Source: DASRFR01 sp035651455 (lineage in GTDB: Bacteria > Acidobacteriota > Terriglobia > Terriglobales > Acidobacteriaceae). From it: DNA of 64,000 bases. The stretch covers positions 62,001-126,000 of the forward strand of contig DASRFR010000050.1 in NCBI GenBank assembly GCA_035651455.1, given 5' to 3'. Positions 35,918 to 45,577 of the stretch are shown here, one piece after another. The notes beneath the pieces were generated by a model. That model saw only the letters and a list, made by a program, of their open reading frames with translations. It did no database searches and was not told where the DNA came from. Each line of letters starts with the position of its first letter. The stretch's first letter is position 1. Both the position numbers and the translations under genes were made by a program.

Positions 35918-36723
35918 ATGGGCCGGTCGGTGATCGTCCTCGCTGCATTAGCATTGATGTTGCTAGTTGACGCGCGTTCTGCGTCGGCGCGCAAGATAGA
36001 GACCGGTTTCCTGGACCGCACAGTTTCGGCGCAAGCAACCACTTACCGGTACCAGGTTTTTGTTCCCGCCAATTTCGACCCCACAGGAAATGGCCCGTAA
36101 TTCTGTTTCTGCACGGAGCGGGAGAGCGCGGCGATAACGGCCTGCTTCAGACGGACGTCGGGATCGCTCATGCGATCCGCATGACTTACGCGCAATTTCC
36201 TTTCGTAGTAGTTATGCCCCAGTGCCGCAACGAAAAGCTCTGGACCGATGCGGATATGCAGGCCCAGGCGCTCGCCGCCTTGGAAGAATCGATGAAGGAG
36301 TTCAACGGCGACCCCGAGCGGGTCTACTTAACCGGGCTCTCCATGGGTGGATACGGAACCTGGGACTTAGCGACGAAGCATCCCGGCAAGTTTGCGGCGT
36401 ACATCATTATCTGCGGCGGCATCCGCGGTCCGGCGCAATTTCCTGCGCTTCATGTCGGCCTTGTGGATGATGCAAAAGTGACCGATCCGTACGCGGAAAC
36501 GGCCCGGCATGTCAGCAAGACTCCGGTTTGGATATTTCACGGAGCCGACGATCCCACCGTGCCCGTTGAAGAATCACGGAAAATGACAGCGGCGCTTAAC
36601 GCCGCGGGCGGAATCGTGCGTTACACCGAGTTCCCGGGGGTTGGACACGAATCGTGGGTCCCCGCCTATGCGGAGCCGGAACTCTTTCCCTGGCTCTTGC
36701 AGCAGAAACTCAGCCGTCGCTAG
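35918..36723 (+). pseudogene. Secreted alpha/beta-hydrolase (esterase), frameshifted
   Basis: Exported esterase or phospholipase-type hydrolase in two frames. The first (35918-36100) gives the signal peptide and TYRYQVFVPANFDP, stopping in TAA. The rest follows one base back from about 36097 (VILFLHGAGERGDNG) to 36723. It has the nucleophile GLSMGGYG, Asp in FHGADDPTVPV and His in GVGHESW. One added G in the CCCGT run near 36097 restores a 268-residue protein. All catalytic parts are intact, so the change is recent or a sequencing error. Confidence 0.8.
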
Positions 36724-36732
36724 GCCAGCCTT

Positions 36733-38061
36733 GTGGCCACCGCCCAACCACAATTCGACAGGAAGAAAGCTATCCGCAAGGCCGGCCTGTTTTACTTCGT
36801 GTTCGTGATGTACGCCTACACCACGGCGGGCCCGTTCGGCCTGGAAGACCAGGTCACCACCTCGGGGCCCGGCATGACGTTGATCTACCACCTGGTTCTG
36901 CCCTTTTTCTGGTGCATCCCTATCTCGCTGGTCGCGGCAGAACTGACCACGGCCATGCCGGTGCAGGGTGGTTTTTACAGGTGGGTGCGCGCGGCGTTTG
37001 GAGACTTCTGGGGTTTTCTTGCGGGATGGTGGAACTGGTCGGCGTCCTTTCTTTTGGGGGGCGCCTACGCGGTGCTGTTCACCGATTATCTGGATTTTTA
37101 TTTTCCCCAAATAACTGGCTGGAAACACTACCTGGCTTCGGTGGCGCTGATCGCGATCATTACCTGGATCAACGTGCGCGGCATCCAGATGGTGGGCCAG
37201 TTTGCGACCGCGCTGGAGTTGTTCATTCTTTTGCCGGTAATGGCGATGATCGTGATCGGTTTGGGCAAATGGCACCACAATCCATTTGTCCCGTTGATCC
37301 CGCCGCATAAGCCGCTTTTCCAGGTATTCGGGGTTGGCCTGGCGTTAGGTTTGTGGCTTTATTCGGGGTACGAGCAGCTTTCAACCGTCGCTGAAGAAGT
37401 GGAGAATCCGCAAAGAAATTACCCGATCGCGCTCGCACTCGTCGTGCCGTTCTCGATCGCAACCTACTTCTTGCCCACCCTGGTCGGACTTGCGGCCCTC
37501 GGCAACTGGCAGGATTGGCACACCCGGTATTTCTCCGATGCCGCACAACTGATCGGAGGCCCCTGGCTGGGCTTCTGGATGACCTTGGCTGCGATGGTCA
37601 CCAATGTGTCTATCCTGAACGGCACCGTACTCGCCAGCACTCGCATGCCATTCGCGATGGCGGAGGACGGATACTTGCCTGCGACATTGACCAGGTTGCA
37701 TCCGCGCTACGGCACGCCTTGGATTGCGATCATCGCGTCGGCTGTCGTCTATGCGCTGCTGGCATTTCATACGCTCACGCAATTGATCAGCATCTACATC
37801 TGGTTGCGCATTGCGACATCGCTCATGACGGTGCTGGCGGCATGGCAACTCCGCCGCAAGAATCCCGCGATGCCGCGCCCTTTCCGGATTCCAGGAGGTA
37901 AACGCGGCTTGTTATATGCGGTCGGGGCGCCAGTGATGATGAGCGCTGTGGCGCTGCTGGGAAGTGATCGGTTCGGATTGATCTGGGGACCCGTTGCGCT
38001 GGGACTGGGGCCGGTGGTCTACCTCATACTGCGGCGTCGACGCGAACCCGAAAGCACCTAG
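36733..38061 (+). CDS. APC-superfamily amino acid/amine permease
   Basis: 442-residue membrane transporter with about 12 membrane segments. The start is GTG 36733, nine bases after the hydrolase frame ends. The first helix pair reads YAYTTAGPFGLEDQV and the unwound-helix region G-P-G near residue 50 (SGPGMTLIYHLVLPFFWCIP) is typical of APC carriers. LYSGYEQLSTVAEEVENPQRNYP is the conserved helix 6-7 region. Substrate not predictable; two FAD amine/amino acid oxidases on the opposite strand next to it suggest amines or amino acids. Confidence 0.88.
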   Translation: MATAQPQFDRKKAIRKAGLFYFVFVMYAYTTAGPFGLEDQVTTSGPGMTLIYHLVLPFFWCIPISLVAAELTTAMPVQGGFYRWVRAAFGDFWGFLAGWWNWSASFLLGGAYAVLFTDYLDFYFPQITGWKHYLASVALIAIITWINVRGIQMVGQFATALELFILLPVMAMIVIGLGKWHHNPFVPLIPPHKPLFQVFGVGLALGLWLYSGYEQLSTVAEEVENPQRNYPIALALVVPFSIATYFLPTLVGLAALGNWQDWHTRYFSDAAQLIGGPWLGFWMTLAAMVTNVSILNGTVLASTRMPFAMAEDGYLPATLTRLHPRYGTPWIAIIASAVVYALLAFHTLTQLISIYIWLRIATSLMTVLAAWQLRRKNPAMPRPFRIPGGKRGLLYAVGAPVMMSAVALLGSDRFGLIWGPVALGLGPVVYLILRRRREPEST

Positions 38062-38101
38062 CGCCCGCTCTTCTCATTGTCATATATCTGTCGAACTAGG
38101 T

Positions 38102-39400
38102 TCAGCTTATCCAATCCAGGAACCGATACCACGCCCCCGCAAGGGGCAAGAACCACGGCTTTCCGTTGTACAGCCCCAGCGGCGCGCCTCGGAAGGGGAT
38201 ACCCACGAACGGATTCTCCGGGCGTCCTCCGGCAATCCACTCGGCCATTTTCTCTCCCTGGTATGTCGCCATCGCAACGCCATGACCGGCATAGCCCAGG
38301 GCGTAGTACATGCCGTCGATCTGCCCGGCGTGCGGCATGATGTCGAAGGCAAAATCAAGTGTGCCGCCCCAGACGAACTCCACTTCGACATCGCGCAGTT
38401 GGGGATACACGTCAATCATGCCGCGGCGCAGAATCTCCGCGCTTTCGCGGACAGTGGTTTCGGTTTCGGGGAAGAACGCGGCGCGTCCGCCGAACAACAT
38501 ACGGCGGTCGGGAGTCAATCGATAGTAGTAGAGGTAGTTTTTCGAGTCATAAATCATGCGCTTGCGCGGACTGAGTTCATGCGCCAGGGATTCCGGGAGA
38601 ATTTGTGTGGCTAAGATGTAGGAGCCGATAGGGATGATTCTCTTTTGAAGCGCCGGCGTGACCGCGCTGGTGTACCCGCTGGTGCCGACAAACACGTCGC
38701 GCGCCCAGAGTTCTCCACGAGAGGTACTTACCCGCCAGCCGGAATTTCCGTTGTTGGTTGCGCGTTGCAGCCTGGTTACGCGGGTATTTTCCAGCAATGC
38801 GGCTCCGGCGCGCATGGCCGCGCCGCCTAATCCCGCTACATAGCGGGCCGGATTCAGCCCGGCGCTGACCTCATCGACCATTCCTCCGTGGTAAATATCC
38901 GACCCAATTTCGTTGCGCAATTGATTTCGGGGCACGACTCGCAACTGGTGGTTGAATTCGCGTTGGATGACCTCCGCCTGACGAGCGTAGTCGTCGAAGT
39001 GTTTCTGTTTGCATGCGACTTCCAGGTGTCCCGAACGGGCAAAGTCGCAGTTAATAGCGTCTTGCTGAACAATCCGCTCCACACAGTGAATGGACTCAAG
39101 AGACGCTGCATACATCTGTTGCACGCGCTCGCGTCCATACATCGAAATCAACTTGTTAACACCCAGTTTGAGCCCGGTCAGCACCATTCCGCCGTTGCGC
39201 GAACTGGCGCCCCATCCGAGAGTTTGCGCTTCGAGCACCGCAACTTGGGCACCGCGCTTGGCCAGCGTTCGCGCCGCTGATAAACCTGTAAACCCGGCTC
39301 CAATCACCGCTACTTCGACCCGTTCCGGCAAACTCTGAGCCGGATCTGGCTTTGGGATCTCGACTGTGGTCAACCAAAAGTTGTGTTCTCGTGGTGCCAT
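38102..39400 (-). CDS. FAD-dependent oxidoreductase (DAO family, PuuB-like)
   Basis: 432 residues. The Rossmann FAD site is EVAVIGAGFTGLSAARTLA near residue 28, followed by GWGASSRNGGMV, typical of gamma-glutamylputrescine oxidases. The DAO fold continues with YYRLTPDRRMLFGGRAAF and a C-terminal GYAGHGVAM FAD-binding loop. ATG 39400 is preferred over the in-frame TTG at 39415. It oxidises a secondary or primary amine, passing electrons to oxygen; the exact substrate is open. Confidence 0.85.
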   Translation of the reverse strand: MAPREHNFWLTTVEIPKPDPAQSLPERVEVAVIGAGFTGLSAARTLAKRGAQVAVLEAQTLGWGASSRNGGMVLTGLKLGVNKLISMYGRERVQQMYAASLESIHCVERIVQQDAINCDFARSGHLEVACKQKHFDDYARQAEVIQREFNHQLRVVPRNQLRNEIGSDIYHGGMVDEVSAGLNPARYVAGLGGAAMRAGAALLENTRVTRLQRATNNGNSGWRVSTSRGELWARDVFVGTSGYTSAVTPALQKRIIPIGSYILATQILPESLAHELSPRKRMIYDSKNYLYYYRLTPDRRMLFGGRAAFFPETETTVRESAEILRRGMIDVYPQLRDVEVEFVWGGTLDFAFDIMPHAGQIDGMYYALGYAGHGVAMATYQGEKMAEWIAGGRPENPFVGIPFRGAPLGLYNGKPWFLPLAGAWYRFLDWIS

Positions 39401-39455
39401 TTGCTGTTTGATCAATCAGCGGAGAGTCACCGGTTTCACACTGCTAACGCGCGAT

Positions 39456-40613
39456 CTAGAGCACCGCAGTCTCGTGAATCGTTCTTCCCTCCGCAAAGCG
39501 CGCCAGATCCAGCAACGACGTATCGACCAGGGTGCAATCCCCGGTGAGAATCAAGTCGGACAGAATCTTTCCTGTTGCCGGCGCGTGCATTACTCCGTGT
39601 CCGCTGAAGCCATTCGCCAGAAAAAAACCCGGCACCTCGGGAACGGCGCCCAGGATCGGATGATGATCAGGCGTCATTTCGTAAAGTCCCGCCCATGCGC
39701 GTTTAGGATTGACGGCGACGTTCTCGAAGATGGGCACGCGGTCCGCCGCCCGCGTCAGGATCTTTTCGACGAAGGATGGTTCGAATTCCAGCTTGTAGCC
39801 GGGGGTTTCCTCGGGATCATTCCATGCCATCAAAAAGCCTAGGCTTTCGGGGCGGAAATGAAAGCCATTGGACATGTCAATGATCATGGGCGCGGTGTGG
39901 GGGAACTGATCGAAGGGCTCGGTGGGCACCAGCATCCGCCGCAGCGGCTCGACGGGCAGTTGCACGCCCGCCATGGCTGCGATGGACGCCGCCCAGGCGC
40001 CGGCGCAGTTCACCACCACGCGCGTGCTCACGGAACCTCGGGAGGTGTCTACCCCGGAAATGCCGTTGCCGTTCCGTTGGATTGAGGTCACGGCGGTGTT
40101 CTTCCAAAGCTTCGCGCCGTGATCCGCCGCCCAGCTCATGAAGCCGACCATGGTGCTGTAGGGATCGACAAAACCGTCGGTTGAGCAGAAGCTTCCACCC
40201 AGAATGTCGTCGGCGCGAAGCTGCGGAAACATGCCCCGAATCTCGTCGGCCGAGACCATGCGAACATCTTTCAATCCCAGTGCGACTTGCTTCTTATAAT
40301 TCGCGCGCAGGTAAATCATGTGTTTCTCATTGGTTGCGCAGAACAGGTATCCCTGGCCGCGATAGCCCGCAGGACAGCCGAGGCGTTCGTCGAAGCTCGC
40401 GTAAAAGGGGATCGAATACAATGACATCTGGATGTTCACGGGCGTGGAGAATTGCGCACGCACACCGCCCATGCTCTTCCCGGTCGAACCTTTGCCTTGG
40501 GCACTCTCCCGTTCAATGACGAGCACGTTCTTACATCCGGCGGCAGTCAGATGATAGGCGATGCTCGAGCCCACAATGCCGCCGCCGACAATAACCACAT
40601 CTGCCGTTTGCAT
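39456..40613 (-). CDS. FAD-dependent oxidoreductase (sarcosine oxidase beta-like)
   Basis: 385-residue DAO-family enzyme. FAD site DVVIVGGGIVGSSIAYHL at the N-terminus, GSTGKSMGGVRAQFS for flavin attachment region, and FLANGFSGHGVMHAP near the end. ATG 40613 is the domain start; the frame is open 31 codons more. It lies upstream of and on the same strand as the other FAD oxidase, 55 bases apart, so the two probably form an operon for amine or N-methyl amino acid use. Confidence 0.87.
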   Translation of the reverse strand: MQTADVVIVGGGIVGSSIAYHLTAAGCKNVLVIERESAQGKGSTGKSMGGVRAQFSTPVNIQMSLYSIPFYASFDERLGCPAGYRGQGYLFCATNEKHMIYLRANYKKQVALGLKDVRMVSADEIRGMFPQLRADDILGGSFCSTDGFVDPYSTMVGFMSWAADHGAKLWKNTAVTSIQRNGNGISGVDTSRGSVSTRVVVNCAGAWAASIAAMAGVQLPVEPLRRMLVPTEPFDQFPHTAPMIIDMSNGFHFRPESLGFLMAWNDPEETPGYKLEFEPSFVEKILTRAADRVPIFENVAVNPKRAWAGLYEMTPDHHPILGAVPEVPGFFLANGFSGHGVMHAPATGKILSDLILTGDCTLVDTSLLDLARFAEGRTIHETAVL

Positions 40614-40770
40614 GAGTGTTGCGTTTCGCGTGAACCGAGCATTGTAGTGCAGGAGAAGGGGAACCTGAAACGGCTCGCTCGGTTGTGAATTAGCCTGCGG
40701 GTCCAATGCTGATATGACATGGACCTGCCGTACCTTGAAGGCCGCTCCGTCGCCTCGTAAACTTGAAGAG

Positions 40771-41688
40771 ATGCACGTTCACAGCCATGGAGAGGGCAGC
40801 CCGGGCAAGGTGCTCAAAACGTCGCTGCTCGTGACGCTCGCCTACATTGTGCTGCTGGTCGCTGCAGGCATCCGTGCGCATTCCCTGGCGCTGTTGTCGG
40901 AAGCGGGCCACAACCTATCTGATTTTCTGGCATTGCTGCTCTCGCTGACCGCGGTTTACCTGCAAGCTCGGCCGCCAAGCGCCACCAAGACCTATGGCTA
41001 TCATCGGGCTGGGGTCCTCGCCGCGCTGGTGAATTCGCTGTCACTGGTGGTGGTGTCATTCCTGATTTTTTACGAGGCTTTCCGCCGCTTGCAACATCCC
41101 GAGCACGTGCATGCCGGAACCATGATTTATGTCGCCGCCGCAGGGGTGGTGATGAATGGAGCGATCGCATTTCTGCTGTACCGTACCGGCCGCGATGTGA
41201 ATATCCGCAGTGCGCTGGTGCACGAAATCGGAGACACGCTTTCCACCGCCGCGGTGATCGTGGGTGGCTGGGTGATCCTGACCACGGGACAGTACTGGAT
41301 CGACTCGGCACTTTCTTTCGGCATTGGCGCGCTGATCCTTTGGTCAGGCTTCGGCATTGTGCGCGAGACGATGAACATTCTGCTGGAGGGCACGCCCCGC
41401 GGTATGAAGCTGGATGAAGTGGAAACTGCGATCCGGGCGGTGGAAGGAGTGAACGACGTGCACGATCTGCACGTATGGAGCATCGGCTCGGAAACGCACG
41501 CGCTCTCCTGCCACATTGCCATTGCCGATATCCCACCCTCAGCAAGTGAGCGTATTTTGCGGGACGTCAAGGAGTCCCTGCACACCGGCTTTCGCATTGA
41601 CCACACCACAATTCAGTTCGAACATGCGGAGTGCGAGGTGGCGCACGGCTGCATCATTCCCGTAGCCGACGAAGGACATCAGCATTGA
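40771..41688 (+). CDS. Cation diffusion facilitator (zinc/cadmium efflux, CzcD-like)
   Basis: 305-residue inner-membrane metal/proton antiporter. A His-rich start (MHVHSHGEG) is typical. The metal site is formed by H and D in SEAGHNLSDFLALL (TM2) and H/D in LVHEIGDTLSTAAVI (TM5). The cytoplasmic domain (HDLHVWSIGSETHALSCH) follows, with a Cys/His-rich tail (HAECEVAHGC). Likely exports Zn2+ or Cd2+. ATG 40771 is chosen because the His-rich domain starts there. Confidence 0.93.
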   Translation: MHVHSHGEGSPGKVLKTSLLVTLAYIVLLVAAGIRAHSLALLSEAGHNLSDFLALLLSLTAVYLQARPPSATKTYGYHRAGVLAALVNSLSLVVVSFLIFYEAFRRLQHPEHVHAGTMIYVAAAGVVMNGAIAFLLYRTGRDVNIRSALVHEIGDTLSTAAVIVGGWVILTTGQYWIDSALSFGIGALILWSGFGIVRETMNILLEGTPRGMKLDEVETAIRAVEGVNDVHDLHVWSIGSETHALSCHIAIADIPPSASERILRDVKESLHTGFRIDHTTIQFEHAECEVAHGCIIPVADEGHQH

Positions 41689-41721
41689 AGCGCCGTTCAG
41701 CTATCCACCGGCATTTGAGAG

Positions 41722-42522
41722 CTATTTGCCCGTGTTCGGCACGAGCTTGATTTCGAAGAGCTTTGGCCAAAGTTTCCCGGTCACGAACAGGCGCTTGTGC
41801 ACGGCATCGTAGGCAATGCCGTTCAGCACTGCGTCCGAACCGCGGTTATAAATTGGGCTCAGCAGGCCCGCGAGGTCGATCCATCCCAGCACTTGGCCGG
41901 TCCGGGGAGAGATGCGGGCGATGCGGTCTGTCTCCCATACATTGGCGTAGATTTCACCATCTACCCATTCCAGTTCGTTGAGCCGGTCGACGGCCGTCGA
42001 GCCATCGTGGACGCTGATTCGGCGCTTCTCCTGCAGCGTCTGTGGATCGAGAACTCGAATGTCGGCGGTGCCATCGCTCATAAAGATTTCTGTAGCATTG
42101 TTGGTGAGGCCCCAACCTTCACCGGAGTAAGAAAACTGCCGCAGAACTCGGAAGTCTTCGAGGTTGTAGACGAAGCTTATTCCTGACCTCCATGTGAGCT
42201 CAAGCACCTTGTCTTTCACGACGGCGATGCCTTCGCCAAAGTACTCCGGCGACAAATCCACCTGCTTCAACACCTCGCCGGTCTCCAGGCGCACTTTTCG
42301 CAATGACGAGTGCCCATTCAGGCCAGTTCCCTCGTAGAGAAAACCGTCGTGATACACCAGGCCCTGGGTGAAAGCGTTCGCGTCGTGCGGATAACTGTGC
42401 ACGACCTTGAAGGTGTACTCAGGGGTGCGCCTCGTGCCGGGGCGATGTGAGGCGTGCGCAAGGGAACTTTGCAAAAAGGCTGTGGACACTGAAAGGAGCA
42501 CAATGCCGAAAAGTGTTTTCAT
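41722..42522 (-). CDS. Glutaminyl-peptide cyclotransferase
   Basis: 266 residues with a signal peptide (FGIVLLSVSTAFLQSSLAHA). It is the beta-propeller plant/bacterial type that cyclises N-terminal Gln to pyroglutamate. Typical blocks: YPHDANAFTQGLVYHDGFLYEGTG, LTWRSGISFVYNLEDF, LNELEWVDGEIYANVWETDRIARI, LNGIAYDAVHKRLFVTGKLWPKLFEI. Periplasmic. It ends 44 bases before the ligase gene start-to-end region on the same strand and may share a transcript. Confidence 0.93.
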   Translation of the reverse strand: MKTLFGIVLLSVSTAFLQSSLAHASHRPGTRRTPEYTFKVVHSYPHDANAFTQGLVYHDGFLYEGTGLNGHSSLRKVRLETGEVLKQVDLSPEYFGEGIAVVKDKVLELTWRSGISFVYNLEDFRVLRQFSYSGEGWGLTNNATEIFMSDGTADIRVLDPQTLQEKRRISVHDGSTAVDRLNELEWVDGEIYANVWETDRIARISPRTGQVLGWIDLAGLLSPIYNRGSDAVLNGIAYDAVHKRLFVTGKLWPKLFEIKLVPNTGK

Positions 42523-42566
42523 GGACTGGGTTATTGTCGCATCCGGAACACCGGGATAAACAGATT

Positions 42567-44300
42567 TCAGGACTGTAACTTGCGATGGTTCTGGCTTTCG
42601 TAGATCTCTTTGACCCTCTCCAGCGTGTCAATTTGCTCGGCTGGTTTATCCGGACGCAGGCGCACGATCCTGGGAAAGCGCAGCGCGTACCCGCTATTGT
42701 GGCGATCGGAGCGCATCACGTTGTTGAAGGCGACTTCCAGTACGACGGATGGCTCAACCTCTCTGCGGAACCCCTGATCCTCGGTTGTGTGCTGCAGGAA
42801 CCACTGAGTCATCTCCGCAATTTCGGCGTCAGTAAGTCCCGAATACGCCTTGCCGACATTCACCAGCCGTTCGCCATCGCGCACAGCGAACGTATAATCG
42901 CTGAGGACGCCAATGCGCTTGCCGTGACCGTACTCTGCAGCGGTGACCACGACGTCCAGGGTCGCGAGCTCGCGCTTCATTTTCAGCCACGACTTGCCAC
43001 GACGTCCGGGGGTATAACGGGAGGCAGGGTCCTTGATCATGAGCCCTTCATTGCCGCGTTCCTGCGCCGCCGTGAACAATCGCTCCAGATGCGCTGGCGT
43101 GGACGCCTGGACAACAGGAGCGCGGATCACCTTTGCCGCCGGTGTAGATCCTGTATCGGGAGCAAAGCCCAAGGTTGATTGCCCGTCGCGTGGCTTTAGT
43201 TGAGCCGGAATCCTTACCGCGGTCAGGAGATCATTCAGCACGGCGCTCCGCTCTCGCAAAGGGTAGTCCAGCATGAGCTCTTCCCCGGCATAGAGCACGT
43301 CGAAAACGAGATAAGCCACGGGAACGCGGCGCATCATTTCGTGGCTGACCTTTTTGCGTCCCAATCTTTGTTGTAGGGCGCTGAAGGGAAGCGCGCGTCC
43401 TGGCTCACCCGCTTCCGCCTCCAGGTAGCTCCATGCGACGATTTCACCGTCCAGGATGGCGTCTTTCGGTAAGCCGGCCAGGGCCTCCGGCAGCTCTGGA
43501 AACGATTCGGTGATCTCATCGCGGGTACGGGAAAATATTCTGACGTCCTCTCCCGAGCAGTGCGCCTGGGCACGGATTCCGTCGTACTTGTCTTCTACCG
43601 CTGCTTCGGAGAAATAACTAAGCGCTTCGGCGGCGGATTCAGCAGGGCTCGCGAGCATGAAACCGATGGGATGGAACAGCCGCATTCGCGCCTCGGCCAA
43701 CTTTCCGGCAGCGGCGAAGCGCAGCGTTTGCCCGATATCGCCCAGCAGCATGTTGGCGCGCTGCACTTCGGCGAGAGTTCCTCCGTAGGCTTTCGCGACG
43801 GCTTCCTCCACCAGGCTTTCTTTCAGCCCAATACGCAGGTCACCGGTCATGATCTTCAGGATGTACTTGGCTTCGAGCGGTGTCGCCTGGGCAAGCAGTT
43901 CGCGAACCAGTGCGGCCTTTGCGGCGGGGCCTCGCGCGAGCGCAATTTTCCGAAAGCTCTTCTCGACCTCGACTACGTTGAGTTGTGCTTCCCGGTTTTC
44001 CGGGGTACGCAGTACCTCGCCCGCTACCGATCCCAGATCACCCAGCTTTCGGTAACAGGCGGTGAGTTCTTCGCCGCTTGTCCCGGAAAGCTCCTCCACC
44101 ACTCTCCACAGCAACCTTCCGCCTACCTGCAGCGTGGTCTCTTCGTACATGGGGAACGGCCGTCCTGAGAGGAACACGGCCGCTACGGCTGCCTCATCCA
44201 CGGGCAGGGATTTCAAATATCCCGCCACCAACGCTGTTTTTTCCAGCTTCTTCGTGGTTCCCGCGATCGCTTCGCATGTTTCCGCTAATTGCCGCATCAT
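42567..44300 (-). CDS. ATP-dependent DNA ligase (archaeal/LigB type)
   Basis: 577 residues. The nucleotidyltransferase lysine is in EDKYDGIRAQAH (motif I, near 237); motif III is DAILDGEIVAWS, motif IV VFDVLYAGEELM, motif V EGLMIKDPASRYTPG and WLKMKR. The N-terminal 220 residues are the helical DNA-binding domain of the archaeal/eukaryal ligase I type; the OB-fold ends the protein. It is a stand-alone ligase with no Ku or polymerase domain. ATG 44300 (or 44297) is the domain start, although the frame is open 74 codons further. It probably acts in repair beside the NAD-dependent LigA. Confidence 0.9.
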   Translation of the reverse strand: MMRQLAETCEAIAGTTKKLEKTALVAGYLKSLPVDEAAVAAVFLSGRPFPMYEETTLQVGGRLLWRVVEELSGTSGEELTACYRKLGDLGSVAGEVLRTPENREAQLNVVEVEKSFRKIALARGPAAKAALVRELLAQATPLEAKYILKIMTGDLRIGLKESLVEEAVAKAYGGTLAEVQRANMLLGDIGQTLRFAAAGKLAEARMRLFHPIGFMLASPAESAAEALSYFSEAAVEDKYDGIRAQAHCSGEDVRIFSRTRDEITESFPELPEALAGLPKDAILDGEIVAWSYLEAEAGEPGRALPFSALQQRLGRKKVSHEMMRRVPVAYLVFDVLYAGEELMLDYPLRERSAVLNDLLTAVRIPAQLKPRDGQSTLGFAPDTGSTPAAKVIRAPVVQASTPAHLERLFTAAQERGNEGLMIKDPASRYTPGRRGKSWLKMKRELATLDVVVTAAEYGHGKRIGVLSDYTFAVRDGERLVNVGKAYSGLTDAEIAEMTQWFLQHTTEDQGFRREVEPSVVLEVAFNNVMRSDRHNSGYALRFPRIVRLRPDKPAEQIDTLERVKEIYESQNHRKLQS

Positions 44301-44443
44301 TGGTTTCGATGTCAAATGTCTCTTGAATGTCACTAATGCTTTGCTTTTCAAGAGCTTGGGTGTGAGCCAGGCCCGCGAACCGCAGCATGCTGTGATAACC
44401 TTACTCGACGAGACTTCGCGGTTCAAAGGATCATCCAATAGAC

Positions 44444-45430
44444 ATGTTGTTCTTGCGTTCCATGTGGCGTTTCCTGGTGGCCCTGCAGCTGTTGCCGGCT
44501 TTGGAGAGCGGCGAGGAGACACTGGTTGGCGGGCAGGCTGTGCTCGAAGGGGTGATGATGCGATCGCCCCATGCGTGGGCTATTGCGGTGCGCAAGCCGT
44601 CGGGTGAAATCAGCCACTACAGCGAGCCTATGGAGCGTCCTTCGGAAAAGCACAAGTGGATGGGATGGCCGGTGGTCCGCGGCGTCATGACGCTAGGCTA
44701 TGCAATGACGCTTGGCTTTCGCGCGCTGCGATTCTCGGCGAATGTTGCGCTAGACCAGATTCCTGCTGATGAGCAGGGCAAGAAGATGGAGATCAGCGGC
44801 TGGGTGGCGGCGGTGAACATCATTTTCTCCGTTGGCTTCTTCGTCTTCATGTACAAGTTCCTGCCGCTGCTCGCGGCCACGGAATTGAAGCGCGTGAACC
44901 CTGTCTTCGGCGAGCAGATCATTTTCAATCTGGTGGACGGCCTGATTCGGATTGCCTTGTTCCTGCTGTTCATTTGGGGTGTATCGCTGTGGCGGGACAT
45001 TCGCCGGGTGTATGAATATCATGGCGCCGAACATAAGACGGTGTTTGCTTTCGAGAACGGCGACCCGCTACAGTCGGCGGCGGTGCAGAAGTACTCGACG
45101 TTTCACCCGCGCTGCGGCACCAGCTTCCTGATGACGGTGATGATCATTTCCATCCTGGTCTACACCGCAGTACCGGTAACCACCTTCTGGGCGCGTTTCG
45201 GAGTGCGCATTGCGCTGCTGCCCTTCATCGCCGGCGTTTCGTACGAGATCATTCGTTTTGCCGCCAAGCACCGGGGCTCGCTGTTCGCGCTGATGACGGC
45301 GCCGGGATTGTGGCTGCAGCGCATCACCACTCAGCCTCCATCGGACGATCAGGTCGAATGCGCCATCCTGGCGTTGGACGACGCCATGGTTCTCGAGCAG
45401 AAACTCGGCGGTGAACTGGTGATTGCCTAG
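44444..45430 (+). CDS. DUF1385 family membrane protein
   Basis: 328 residues. The family start GGQAVLEGVMMRSPHAWAIAVRKP is clear, followed by four or five membrane segments (AAVNIIFSVGFFVFMYKFLPLL; IALFLLFIWGVSLW; FLMTVMIISILVYTAV). The conserved YHGAEHKTVFAFENG with its metal-like His/Glu and FHPRCGTSFL are also seen. No function is established for DUF1385. It sits directly before prfA-prmC. Confidence 0.9.
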   Translation: MLFLRSMWRFLVALQLLPALESGEETLVGGQAVLEGVMMRSPHAWAIAVRKPSGEISHYSEPMERPSEKHKWMGWPVVRGVMTLGYAMTLGFRALRFSANVALDQIPADEQGKKMEISGWVAAVNIIFSVGFFVFMYKFLPLLAATELKRVNPVFGEQIIFNLVDGLIRIALFLLFIWGVSLWRDIRRVYEYHGAEHKTVFAFENGDPLQSAAVQKYSTFHPRCGTSFLMTVMIISILVYTAVPVTTFWARFGVRIALLPFIAGVSYEIIRFAAKHRGSLFALMTAPGLWLQRITTQPPSDDQVECAILALDDAMVLEQKLGGELVIA

Positions 45431-45577
45431 CGGCGTCCGCCGCGAATGTCACAGAGTCAATGGTCGTTCGTCCCTGGTCGCATGTACCTCGGCGATGAAG
45501 CGGAAAAACTCCGGCGAACGACGATAATGATACATACCGGCAACTAGTTACCAGCCATCCCAAGATTGACGACAAAC

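Noticed and set aside
42419..42631. Open frames over the boundary of the glutaminyl cyclase and ligase genes
   Set aside because: Shadow of two well-supported genes in another frame.
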